Part shown: piece by piece, positions 46,849 to 54,329 of the stretch
Layout: each line of letters begins with the position of its first letter
Position numbering within the stretch: the stretch's first letter is position 1
IMG/VR virus record: IMGVR_UViG_3300025012_000046
Location: 1-64,000 of that record
From: a virus
Reading direction: 5' to 3' (one strand)
Length of the DNA stretch: 64,000 bases
Notes under the pieces: model-generated
The model's database searches: none
The model's input: only the letters and a program-made list of their open reading frames with translations
Told to the model about the DNA's origin: nothing
Made by a program: the position numbers and the translations under genes

Positions 46849-47037
46849 ATGTGTTTTATCTTTCATAATTGGTCTAAGTGGTGTGCGCCGGTAGACACAG
46901 GCACACACTTTTATAAGGCACAGTATTCTGAGTGTTTAGATTGTGGTAAAATTAAGGTTAGACGCATTACTTTGTGGAAGGGTGGCAACGCATGTGCAGT
47001 GCCTGCTGAACAAATTAAAAAGGCGTTAGGTAAATGA
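46849..47037 (+). CDS. Small zinc-ribbon-like protein, 62 aa
   Basis: NWSKWCAPVDT and ECLDCGKIKVRRIT resemble small proteins with an F-H-x-W-x-K-W start and one CxxC, seen across phages. Possible metal binding by Cys and His. It overlaps the next gene by four bases. Confidence 0.55.
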   Translation: MCFIFHNWSKWCAPVDTGTHFYKAQYSECLDCGKIKVRRITLWKGGNACAVPAEQIKKALGK

Positions 47038-48692
47038 AGTGGTGGGAAGTTCAACCTGAAGACGTTGCAGAGCTACTTGCGGTTACAAATTCCATTAAGG
47101 CTATTAAGTCTCACAAGGAGAAAAAGGAATTTGTAACCGTAACTGTACCTAACCTTAGACCTGAAGTTAGTTACCTGTTTTCGGTGTTTCTGTATCACTC
47201 TTTGTTTAATTCTAGGTGGGCTGTAATTGATATATCTAACTACTTCACAGTGCGCAAGAAGAATGCAAATGAGTCTACAGCTGAAGACTTTATTAAACTG
47301 CTTAGAGCGTATGATAGAAAAAAGCCTAGACTACGCAAAGACTCAAAGCTGTTCAAGTTTTTGCAGCTGTGTGATAAGCCATACTTTGATTTCTACGCTT
47401 CTCTATTAGAAAAGAAGTTCCATGAGGGGTTGCCACTTACTGAATGCCAAGAGCTTCTAAACCTGGAAGAAGTTTCACTATCTGACATTTATGACCCAGA
47501 GGAAAAGGTAAGGGAGAACCTAGAAGCCCTTACCTTCCCAGTGGCTATTACTAGGGTTGACCACATTGAAGCTGAGTTTGTGATATTTGTCAAGCGCACA
47601 GACGCAGTATATTGCTATAAAATTGTGAATGGGCAACTTAAAACCACATGGGGAGCATTATACAACATCCGGTCCACCAGTACTATATTTGATCAGCCTG
47701 TTTATGCTGTAGCTGGTATTAGGGTTAAGATAGATGACCCTAATTTTGCGGGAAGAAGGAAAGCTACTACAGCTATTAGAAACAAAAAGAGAAACACAAC
47801 GTACTACAAGTTCATTCCGATGGATTTGTTCAAAGACAGGACAGAGATAGAGGCTTACATTAACGGCGAAGAGGTAACTCCATTTATTGAGCGTTATAAA
47901 AATCTACAGGAGTTCCTAGACTATAGCTTTGTATTCGGCAGCTCAGACGATTATGTTGGATTTGCGAATAGCGAACAAGACTTACAAGAAGAGGTCACTA
48001 AGCTTCTAGGCAAAAATAAACAAGGATACTTGGTATTTTACGACGAGAATTCTGTAAGAACCATGACCGTATCTGCTAAGAAGTGTGCCACAGTAGAAAC
48101 CGTTATTGACAGCTTATGGGTAGAGGGTGAAGAAGTAAAAGGCTTTATTGTTTGGCACAACGCAGAAATGCACAAGGTAGCTTTGGACTTGCCTAGTAAA
48201 CACAAAGGATTGCTTAAAAATCCGCAGGCGCTTAAAACTAGAGTTTTAGACTGTATATACTTTAGAGTTAACGATAAGTGCTTTTATTTCCCGGTGCAGT
48301 TCAACTTTAACTCAAAATTTTGGGGGAGTACTAGAGCAGGCGTGTATTTAACTTGTTGCTGTGTTTGTGGTGGAACTGAATATAAACATGATGGAAACGG
48401 TATCTGTACCTCTTGTCTGATGAATATGTATAACATTTTTAGGAGGGTTGGTCCTAACAATTGGCACAATGAAACAAGGAATCAACAAAAGAAAAGGTCA
48501 AAAGTAGGCTGGCACCACAGTATTCTGGATAACGCTAAGGTTAGGTTTCAGGGATACAGGCTTAAGGGTAGGGTAGACGGGGCTATAATGTACGTGCCAG
48601 ATGAAGAGGCTCAAGCTAAGTACGAGCATGAAATATCAAAGCAGGGTTGGAATAAAAACTTAAAGAAGAGCAAAATGAAAGGTAAAATATGA
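47034..48692 (+). CDS. Putative catalytically dead DNA ligase-like protein with zinc ribbon, 552 aa
   Basis: A hand comparison with the ligase at 37650 gives matching order. The helix LLEKKFHEGLPLTECQELLN corresponds to RVFKRNLDIGMDEKSINKAF, and the distance from it to the motif I position is 51 residues in both. Motif I (K-LDG) reads R174-VDH, motif III (DGE) reads A227-G-I, motif IV (EGCMIK) reads QGYLVF at 330-335. All catalytic residues are thus replaced. Residues about 440-465 hold two CxxC pairs (CCCVCGG, CTSC), and the C-terminus is basic. It may be a DNA-binding or nick-sensing factor. It lies between the SbcC and RuvC-like genes. Confidence 0.55.
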   Translation: MKWWEVQPEDVAELLAVTNSIKAIKSHKEKKEFVTVTVPNLRPEVSYLFSVFLYHSLFNSRWAVIDISNYFTVRKKNANESTAEDFIKLLRAYDRKKPRLRKDSKLFKFLQLCDKPYFDFYASLLEKKFHEGLPLTECQELLNLEEVSLSDIYDPEEKVRENLEALTFPVAITRVDHIEAEFVIFVKRTDAVYCYKIVNGQLKTTWGALYNIRSTSTIFDQPVYAVAGIRVKIDDPNFAGRRKATTAIRNKKRNTTYYKFIPMDLFKDRTEIEAYINGEEVTPFIERYKNLQEFLDYSFVFGSSDDYVGFANSEQDLQEEVTKLLGKNKQGYLVFYDENSVRTMTVSAKKCATVETVIDSLWVEGEEVKGFIVWHNAEMHKVALDLPSKHKGLLKNPQALKTRVLDCIYFRVNDKCFYFPVQFNFNSKFWGSTRAGVYLTCCCVCGGTEYKHDGNGICTSCLMNMYNIFRRVGPNNWHNETRNQQKKRSKVGWHHSILDNAKVRFQGYRLKGRVDGAIMYVPDEEAQAKYEHEISKQGWNKNLKKSKMKGKI

Positions 48693-48895
48693 ATGTTGGT
48701 GATACAGTACGCCTAACAAAAGATATTTGGGACGATGGGTGTGATAATCATCACCCTCCAGGGTATCTAGCTCGTAAAGGGGAGATACTTGTAGTTAGAA
48801 GTATAGAACAAGGCCGTACTTGGGTTGGAGTATCACACGCTAACAGACCGGACGGGTGGTTTAATGTATACAATGGAGAATACGAAATAGTATGA
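48689..48895 (+). CDS. KOW/SH3-like hypothetical protein, 68 aa
   Basis: MNVGDTVRLTKDIWDDG and KGEILVVRSI ... VYNGEYEIV form a small beta-barrel pattern (VGD-x-V-R-L ... G-E-x-L-x-V). Such domains bind nucleic acid or proteins. Overlaps both neighbours by four bases. Confidence 0.6.
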   Translation: MNVGDTVRLTKDIWDDGCDNHHPPGYLARKGEILVVRSIEQGRTWVGVSHANRPDGWFNVYNGEYEIV

Positions 48896-49452
48896 TTATA
48901 AGCATAGACCTATCTAAACGCTCAACAGGTGTGTGTGCGTTAGACATGAATGGGAACCTGATTGATTTTTTGCTAGTACATAATGAGCACCTACACGAAG
49001 AAGAATTATTCATCTATAACATAAGTCAGATCGTAGATTTCAGCAGAGGCCTCGCTGCTAGGTACGTATTGGAAGGTTTTGTTACTGAAGCACTTGCGCT
49101 GCATGCTCCTAGTAAAGATAAAGATCAGTTGTTCGGGCAGTTCTGGATTCTGCAATACGAGCTAGCTAAGGAGTTTGCTACCGTACCTAGGGGTAAGATC
49201 ACTGTTGCTGAGTGGAGAAGTAGTGTGCTGACTAAAGCAGAGCAGCGAGAGCTAAAGGCTGAAGATAGCAAGAATGGTTTGAAAATTGGGTGTGTACGTA
49301 AGCTGCCGGAAGATGTTAGGGAAAGGTTTGAGCACTACCTGGCTGTTAATAAAGTAAAGAGAATTGCTAGTAAAGAGCCTTTGTATGATTTATCTGACGC
49401 ATATCACATTGGCAAATATAGGTTATCTTATGGAAGAGAAAATAAAATATGA
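48892..49452 (+). CDS. RuvC-like Holliday junction resolvase, 186 aa
   Basis: Starts IISIDLSKRSTGVCAL with Asp6 in the first RNase H-fold strand. LEGF supplies Glu61, and DLSDAYHIG supplies Asp166 and Asp169. These match the four-acid RuvC site. The protein would resolve branched DNA before packaging; position after the SbcCD pair parallels T5 D14. Confidence 0.8.
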   Translation: MIISIDLSKRSTGVCALDMNGNLIDFLLVHNEHLHEEELFIYNISQIVDFSRGLAARYVLEGFVTEALALHAPSKDKDQLFGQFWILQYELAKEFATVPRGKITVAEWRSSVLTKAEQRELKAEDSKNGLKIGCVRKLPEDVRERFEHYLAVNKVKRIASKEPLYDLSDAYHIGKYRLSYGRENKI

Positions 49453-49612
49453 ATACGAGGCGCACAAACCGATAAAGCATAAGCGTATACCTTGGCCTAT
49501 TTGCGCTCATTGTGGTTTGGTATACCTTAATAATGATGTTACTAGGTGGTGCGTAAGGATGGGCTGCAACGCTTCTTACCATCCTCAGTATAAGAATCAG
49601 TTCAAATATTAG
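49430..49612 (+). CDS. Small zinc-binding phage protein, 60 aa
   Basis: ATG 49430 lies inside the resolvase end. CAHCGLVYLNNDVTRWC and GCNASYHPQY follow the family pattern C-x2-CGL-x-x-L-x-N-x-x-T-x-W ... GC-x-x-x-x-HP, common in phages. A Cys/His zinc site is likely; function unknown. Confidence 0.65.
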   Translation: MEEKIKYEYEAHKPIKHKRIPWPICAHCGLVYLNNDVTRWCVRMGCNASYHPQYKNQFKY

Positions 49613-49621
49613 GAGTTAGTT

Positions 49622-49963
49622 TTGGAAAAGTTACCTAGAGTAAAAGAAGAAGACATAAATATTGGATGCTATACTTGCTCAACTGTATCTTCTAAGGCCA
49701 ATTTGCATATGCCAATTTGTGTAGGTTTTGGAGAGGCATATGTAACTAAAGACGGTGTTAGATATTACGACGGAGAGTTAGATTGTAACAAGGGCAACCA
49801 ACCTAAGACCCTGTATGAGATAGAATTGGAAGCTAAAAATTATCCTGATGCAGACTGGCAGCTAGTAATGTATAGTCCTTGCACGGAGAAGTATATCAAC
49901 GGCAAGGAGAAGGTGAGTGGTTTATGGTTGAAAGTAACAAAGGCTTTGCTTAGAGCAATTTAA
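49622..49963 (+). CDS. Cys-rich hypothetical protein, 113 aa
   Basis: TTG 49622 after AGGAG. Cysteines in CYTC, plus three further Cys, and a GxGEAYVTKDGVRYYDGE beta hairpin. Not recognised. Confidence 0.5.
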   Translation: MEKLPRVKEEDINIGCYTCSTVSSKANLHMPICVGFGEAYVTKDGVRYYDGELDCNKGNQPKTLYEIELEAKNYPDADWQLVMYSPCTEKYINGKEKVSGLWLKVTKALLRAI

Positions 49964-49974
49964 TAAAGTTTATC

Positions 49975-50003
49975 TTGACAAACCATTACGAATGTGTTAT
50001 AAT
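49975..50003 (+). promoter_or_regulatory. Sigma-70 consensus promoter
   Basis: TTGACA at 49975-49980, 17 bases, TATAAT at 49998-50003. The following bases (GCTGTTACTTTAAT) resemble but do not match the GCGCCAT element, and the ribosome binding site is GGAGGT. Confidence 0.85.
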
Positions 50004-50040
50004 GCTGTTACTTTAATAGATTGATATGTGGAGGTTTTAA

Positions 50041-50430
50041 ATGACAATCGTATCTACCACCAAACCAAACCAAGCATATCACAAATTCGTCGGCTTTTTA
50101 ACTAAAAAATTTCCTATCAATCGGCCTAATAACATAGAAATTCGTCTAGAGGATTACAAATACATTCCTTACAAAGTCAACGGAGAGCTTACAAGAGCTT
50201 ACGCCACAATCAACGCTGTAAGGAATTCAGACAAACTTGTTATTAGGCTGGCTGTAGGAAAGAACGGACACACAATCAAAGAAAAGTTAAATTCAATTGC
50301 GCACGAATACTGTCACTGTATGCAGCACTACAGAGGGGAGGTGTTTAACACAGACTGGGACGCTAGGTTGGAACTAGAAGCAATAGAGTTTGCAAATTCA
50401 GTTGTGAGTAGTTACTATAAAATGATATGA
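50041..50430 (+). CDS. Zinc metalloprotease-like protein (HExxH), 129 aa
   Basis: SIAHEYCHCMQHYRGE contains HEYCH, a zincin HExxH motif, with possible third ligands in the following acidic helix (ELEAIEFA). Size and position of the motif fit SprT-like or phage zincin proteins. First gene after a promoter. The substrate is unknown; the hydrolytic assignment rests on this motif. Confidence 0.65.
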   Translation: MTIVSTTKPNQAYHKFVGFLTKKFPINRPNNIEIRLEDYKYIPYKVNGELTRAYATINAVRNSDKLVIRLAVGKNGHTIKEKLNSIAHEYCHCMQHYRGEVFNTDWDARLELEAIEFANSVVSSYYKMI

Positions 50431-50443
50431 GGTCTAAACCAAA

Positions 50444-51241
50444 TTGGAAATATTTTCAGAGTTCACCACTAGCTTGGTGATACCAGATGCTCATATTGAG
50501 CCTGGGCAAGATTTAAGTAGATTTGAAAAGCTAGGAAAGCTGATAGTAGAAAGAAAGCCTAACAGGATAATATCTCTTGGTGATTTTGTAACGCTAAGTG
50601 CTTTAAGTAACTGGGATTTATCCAAGGCCGGCGTCATGGAAAACCGAAGGTACTCCTTGGATATGGAGGCAGGTAAGACTGCTATTAACCTAATGTTGTC
50701 ACCACTAAGGGAAGTGCAAGAGAAGCAGAGAAAAGCTAAGGAAAAGATTTATAAACCACGACTAGTATTCATAAAAGGGAACCATTGCAGTCGTTTACCT
50801 AGGTACTTAGAGACTAAACCTGAGCTTAAAGACCACCTAGATATTGACAAAGATTTGCAGTTAGTTGAAAACGGATTCACTGATATAGTTGAATACAGAG
50901 ACTACATTGAATTTGATGGTGTAAACTTCACACACGCACCACAAAACGCAGCTAATCAGCCTGTAAGCGGAAAGTACGCTATACATCGTGCAGCAGAAAT
51001 GACGGCCAAGAGCTTAGTATTTGCCCACAGTCACCGTAGAGAAGCGGTAAATTACTACCGACACGGCTCTCATAACTTGACTCAAATTTATATGGCAGGG
51101 GCATTTTTTGAGCATACTGAAAGTTACGCTTATGGTGGACTTAACGCTTACTGTAGGTCATGTGCAATACTGACACACTTTGCTGAAGGTAGATTCGACG
51201 TAGAGGAAATAAGCTTAGAAAGATTGCACAGGATGTTTTAA
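50444..51241 (+). CDS. Metallophosphoesterase, 265 aa
   Basis: TTG 50444 with GAGGTCT upstream. VIPDAHIEP, SLGDFVTLSA, IKGNHCSRLPRYLE and FAHSHRREA are the calcineurin-like motifs. The G-N-H-C-x-R form is typical of a phage branch of this family. Third such enzyme in the window; substrate unknown. Confidence 0.85.
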   Translation: MEIFSEFTTSLVIPDAHIEPGQDLSRFEKLGKLIVERKPNRIISLGDFVTLSALSNWDLSKAGVMENRRYSLDMEAGKTAINLMLSPLREVQEKQRKAKEKIYKPRLVFIKGNHCSRLPRYLETKPELKDHLDIDKDLQLVENGFTDIVEYRDYIEFDGVNFTHAPQNAANQPVSGKYAIHRAAEMTAKSLVFAHSHRREAVNYYRHGSHNLTQIYMAGAFFEHTESYAYGGLNAYCRSCAILTHFAEGRFDVEEISLERLHRMF

Positions 51242-51261
51242 AGTATAATAGAGGCTAACAA

Positions 51262-51387
51262 ATGAAACACATATTTTTGATATTATGCTGTACCGGTTTG
51301 TTAACATCGTGCACAGTACAAATACCAGTTAAAAGATGTGGCGAATGTACTTGGTATCGGGTGGTGTGTGTTGAAGATTGCCGGTAG
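51262..51387 (+). CDS. Cys-rich lipoprotein, 41 aa
   Basis: ATG 51262. Signal peptide HIFLILCCTGLLTSC ends with a lipobox (LTSC, Cys17). The mature part is only 25 residues with four more cysteines. Small phage lipoproteins can block superinfection by masking receptors, as T5 Llp does; that role here is inference. Confidence 0.6.
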   Translation: MKHIFLILCCTGLLTSCTVQIPVKRCGECTWYRVVCVEDCR

Positions 51388-51402
51388 ATAAAGGTAAAAA
51401 CA

Positions 51403-51663
51403 ATGGAACACGCAATGAGAGAGGCTGCTGAAGCCAAGCCTAAGAAAACAAAAACCAAAAAGAAGTCATTCATTGAAAATTTAATAGGTCAGAAAATAAT
51501 CATCCTTGATGACTATGGTGATCAGCTATACGCAAAAGCTGGAAAAGATATTGTACTAGTTGAGATAGATGATGTGCGTAGAGTTTACGTTATCGCTATT
51601 GGAGAAAAACAATTTGCTGTACATTACGACAACATAGGAGGAATAGGCACGCTTAGTGAGTGA
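51403..51663 (+). CDS. Hypothetical basic protein, 86 aa
   Basis: N-terminal Lys/Ala-rich helix (AEAKPKKTKTKKKSFIENLI) followed by a small beta domain (LDDYGDQLYAKAG ... RVYVIAIGEKQFAV). May bind nucleic acid. Overlaps the next gene. Confidence 0.5.
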   Translation: MEHAMREAAEAKPKKTKTKKKSFIENLIGQKIIILDDYGDQLYAKAGKDIVLVEIDDVRRVYVIAIGEKQFAVHYDNIGGIGTLSE

Positions 51664-52216
51664 GATATTTGAAGAAGAACTAAAACAGATACAGGATAAT
51701 GAGATACGAGAGTTTACTAGGTATATACTTAGTAAAAGGCCTTCTTATTTCGACCACGTAGCAGCCTCATCTACAGGTAAATACCATAACCCAAATGAAA
51801 ACGGTGTTGGAGGTTTGATTAGACACACCAAAGGGGTATGCTATATGGCTAAGGAATTTGCCAGTGTGTACAACTTCGCACCAATTGATGTTGACATTGT
51901 AATGTCTGCTGCCATTTTGCACGATATTTGTAAATATGGTATTGGTATAAAGCAGGCTCACACAACACGCGACCATGATGAACAAGGTGCAAAATATATA
52001 CAGATAATGGCAAAAACTGCCCCGCCTTGCCGTTATTTAGATGAAATATGTCGAGCAGTAGCAGCACACATGGGCAGATGGAAAGTAGGAAAAACGGTTG
52101 TATTTCCCAAAGACCTAAACGAAATACAACAGTGTCTCCACTTGGCTGATGTAGCTGCTAGTCGAAAGAAAGTAAACATAGAACTGTTTGACGAAGACAC
52201 ACCACTAATAGGATAA
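51656..52216 (+). CDS. HD-domain hydrolase, 186 aa
   Basis: GTG 51656. H57 in GLIRHTKG, the HD pair at 89-90 in AILHDICKYG, and a later D in HLADVAASR match the H ... HD ... D metal site of HD phosphohydrolases. Similar phage proteins are annotated as dNTP or nucleotide hydrolases. Likely a nucleotide or phosphate hydrolase acting in the cytoplasm. Confidence 0.8.
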   Translation: MSEIFEEELKQIQDNEIREFTRYILSKRPSYFDHVAASSTGKYHNPNENGVGGLIRHTKGVCYMAKEFASVYNFAPIDVDIVMSAAILHDICKYGIGIKQAHTTRDHDEQGAKYIQIMAKTAPPCRYLDEICRAVAAHMGRWKVGKTVVFPKDLNEIQQCLHLADVAASRKKVNIELFDEDTPLIG

Positions 52217-52219
52217 CAA

Positions 52220-52486
52220 ATGGAAAAAGAATATTTCTGTCCCAACTGTAACGAAAACAAAACAGCATCTGTATTTGAGGGTGTAGATGGTACGCTGATT
52301 ATTTGCAACACATGTGGTTCATTCGTAGAGTGTACCGCGTATCAAGACTTTGACGAGTTCTCTGTGCGAGAGATAAAGCTTCTCATAGAGCAACTTCAAA
52401 CAAAAGTCACAAACATGCTTGACGAAGCTAACCAACTTCTTTTCAGAAAAGAAGCACTAAAAGATTTGATTAAGGATTATATTTAA
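52220..52486 (+). CDS. Zinc-ribbon protein with helical tail, 88 aa
   Basis: CPNCNE at residue 7 and CNTCGS near residue 29 form a Cys4 ribbon; residues 48-88 form a long helix with heptads. The next gene starts on its last base. Confidence 0.6.
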   Translation: MEKEYFCPNCNENKTASVFEGVDGTLIICNTCGSFVECTAYQDFDEFSVREIKLLIEQLQTKVTNMLDEANQLLFRKEALKDLIKDYI

Positions 52487-52773
52487 TGGAACATGAGTGT
52501 GAAGATAATGTTTGTTGTGAGTGTGAACGTGTAGAAGAGTTGGTAGAGGCATTGGGCGATTTCTTTGAAGATACTGGATTTTCAGCGTATGACGTGCTTT
52601 TTGGTATATCTATTATCGCACATGATTTGAAAATTGAGGCTGAAGAAGAGAGTGACTTTAACTTGGCTGAGTCACTTGCGGCTGACATAGACGCCTTTGA
52701 GACGTGCTTGGATAAACTTGAGCAGAACGCTGAGTTCTTTGGAAACTGTAAGGGTTCGGGAGTGACTAACTAA
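52486..52773 (+). CDS. Acidic hypothetical protein, 95 aa
   Basis: Very acidic, helical, with CCECE near the N-terminus. Contains ESLAADIDAFETCLDKLEQ. Not recognised. Confidence 0.5.
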   Translation: MEHECEDNVCCECERVEELVEALGDFFEDTGFSAYDVLFGISIIAHDLKIEAEEESDFNLAESLAADIDAFETCLDKLEQNAEFFGNCKGSGVTN

Positions 52774-53051
52774 TGGGTGTTGATTTTTATACTTGTGAGT
52801 ACTGCGGAGAGGCATTTCCTGACTGCGGAGAGTACGTACACTGTGACGAGTGCTGGAGGCATTGGTGTTGTGAGGAGTGTGCAGAAAAAGACGGCGCTGT
52901 TTATAAAGAAGATGGTGATGTAGAAAGCTGCAAGTACTGTCGCTGCGAAGACGTTGATGACTATGTGTTGGTAGCGTTTATGCTACGTTACTTCAACACA
53001 ACCAGAGAAGATATGGTTAAACAATATTTTAATACTAAGGGGAATAAATAA
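52773..53051 (+). CDS. Cys-rich zinc-finger protein (RING/treble-clef-like), 92 aa
   Basis: Ten cysteines and several His in residues 8-50: CEYCGE, CDECW, CCEECA, CKYC. The spacing could hold two zincs in a cross-brace like a RING or PHD finger, unusual in phages. The C-terminal 40 residues are helical and acidic. Function unknown. Confidence 0.55.
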   Translation: MGVDFYTCEYCGEAFPDCGEYVHCDECWRHWCCEECAEKDGAVYKEDGDVESCKYCRCEDVDDYVLVAFMLRYFNTTREDMVKQYFNTKGNK

Positions 53052-53052
53052 A

Positions 53053-53301
53053 TTGGAAAAAGCAGCTTTCGTAGATTTTGCTACTAGAATTATCCAGCTT
53101 GAGAAGGACAAGAAAGAAATCAGCGACGAGATTAAAGACTCCATTGCTGCGTTCGCTGAGAACAATGGACTTGAAACAGACTCAGTAAAAGATAGTCTAT
53201 CGGCGTACAAAAAATACCTAAAGGACAGTGAGAAATTCTGTCTCGTAGATTCAGAACTCGCGGCTATTATAAATGCAGTCATTTATTCTGAAATCAACTA
53301 A
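53053..53301 (+). CDS. Helical protein, weak GapR/DUF2312-like, 82 aa
   Basis: TTG 53053. FATRIIQLEKDKKEISDEIK then AFAENNGLETDSVKDSLSAY recalls GapR-type DNA-binding proteins (coiled coil with E-K-x-I-x-x-x-I-K followed by a short helix). The likeness is by eye and weak. It is the last gene before a 177-base non-coding gap. Confidence 0.45.
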   Translation: MEKAAFVDFATRIIQLEKDKKEISDEIKDSIAAFAENNGLETDSVKDSLSAYKKYLKDSEKFCLVDSELAAIINAVIYSEIN

Positions 53302-53309
53302 AGAATAAG

Positions 53310-53460
53310 CCCTCACGCCTCTTCTCAGAAAGCGCAACACGAGGATCAGGTGAATTCTAGGTAGTAGCCTGACGGTGTTTGTAGGAGTTCACTAGGCTAA
53401 TAAAACCTGCGGTGCTAAGGAGTTTGGCGGTTTGTACTTAGCATCAGTTATAACAACCGC
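53310..53460 (+). ncRNA. Structured RNA candidate, about 150 nt
   Basis: The gap 53302-53478 has no gene but has paired segments: GTGAATTC (53350-53357) with GAGTTCAC (53385-53392, one G-T pair), TCAGG (53346-53350) with CCTGA (53368-53372) as an alternative, and GGTGCTAAG (53411-53419) with CTTAGCATC (53437-53445). No good promoter or terminator was found, so it may be a processed leader or an mRNA element. Confidence 0.4.
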
Positions 53461-53478
53461 TATAATTTAGAGGCTTTT

Positions 53479-53664
53479 ATGGAAGAAAAATTCAACTACG
53501 AGTATTTCAGAAGCAGCCAGTTTTACCAAGAGCTTCAGGCTGACATGGACAAGCTACTTGAAAAAGCATTCAACCGTGGCTTTAAATACGCATGTGCCAA
53601 GCTGGATAAAACTTTGAAGGAAATGAAAGAAGTACAACAAATACTAGATAAGATGGAGCAATAA
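53479..53664 (+). CDS. Small helical protein, 61 aa (paralogue A)
   Basis: GAGGC upstream. Helical, with FNRGFKYACAKLDKTLKEMK and a C-terminal MEQ. A clear paralogue of the next gene (F-x-x-G-x-x-YA-x-x-x-L-x-K-x-L), so a tandem duplication. Confidence 0.6.
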   Translation: MEEKFNYEYFRSSQFYQELQADMDKLLEKAFNRGFKYACAKLDKTLKEMKEVQQILDKMEQ

Positions 53665-53897
53665 TGGAACCTAATGTGTGGGAGAGCCGTAAGAATTTTG
53701 TTTTCGGTATAATAGAAGACGATAAAGAACTTAGGGCTATTAAGGAGAAAGAGCTTCGTATTGCTTTTACTTGTGGTTATGACTACGCTATGCGAAGCTT
53801 AAATAAAGCGTTGGAAAATATCACAGAACTTAAAGATCACATAGAACAGTCTATTAAGGAGCAAGAAACCAAAGATGACGCTGCCGAAAATAATTAA
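53664..53897 (+). CDS. Small helical protein, 77 aa (paralogue B)
   Basis: Starts on the last base of paralogue [21 protein letters not shown] aligns with the upstream gene. Acidic C-terminal tail. Overlaps the dUTPase start by 23 bases. Confidence 0.6.
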   Translation: MEPNVWESRKNFVFGIIEDDKELRAIKEKELRIAFTCGYDYAMRSLNKALENITELKDHIEQSIKEQETKDDAAENN

Positions 53898-54315
53898 AAT
53901 CAAATACTTTGACCCAGACATGCCGCGCATAGAAAAGATTGATAAAGGTGATTGGATAGACCTTAGAAGTGCTATTAATGTAAGCCTTAAGGCTGGAGAA
54001 TTTAAGCTTATACCTCTAGGCGTAGCTATGCAATTGCCTAGTGGATTTGAAGCGCATATAGCACCAAGAGGCTCCTCATTCAAGAATTTCAGTATAACGC
54101 AAACTAATAGTGTAGGTGTAGTTGATGAAACTTTTTGTGGTGACAACGATCAGTGGTTTATGCCAGTACTTGCCAACAAAGACACCGAAATAAACAAGTA
54201 TGACAGAATATGTCAATTTAGGGTAGTAGAGAAGATGCCTGCCTTAGTTTTTGAAGAGGTAGATATTTTAAATAATAATGACCGTGGAAGTCATGGCTCA
54301 ACTGGAATTAACTGA
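53875..54315 (+). CDS. dut: dUTPase (trimeric type), 146 aa
   Basis: Motif I is [10 protein letters not shown], motif [12 protein letters not shown], motif [19 protein letters not shown], and motif [13 protein letters not shown]. The C-terminal motif V is [11 protein letters not shown], shorter than the usual R-G-x-G-G-F-G-S-T-G, with His in place of the Phe that stacks on uracil. It converts dUTP to dUMP, feeding ThyX and keeping uracil out of DNA. Confidence 0.88.
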   Translation: MTLPKIIKIKYFDPDMPRIEKIDKGDWIDLRSAINVSLKAGEFKLIPLGVAMQLPSGFEAHIAPRGSSFKNFSITQTNSVGVVDETFCGDNDQWFMPVLANKDTEINKYDRICQFRVVEKMPALVFEEVDILNNNDRGSHGSTGIN

Positions 54316-54329
54316 AATGAGGATATTGA

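Noticed and set aside
53437-53466. TTAGCA-N17-TATAAT as a promoter for the gene at 53479
   Set aside because: The -10 box is perfect but the start codon would lie only about six bases from the transcription start, leaving no room for the ribosome site, and the -35 overlaps the RNA stem. Kept only as an observation.
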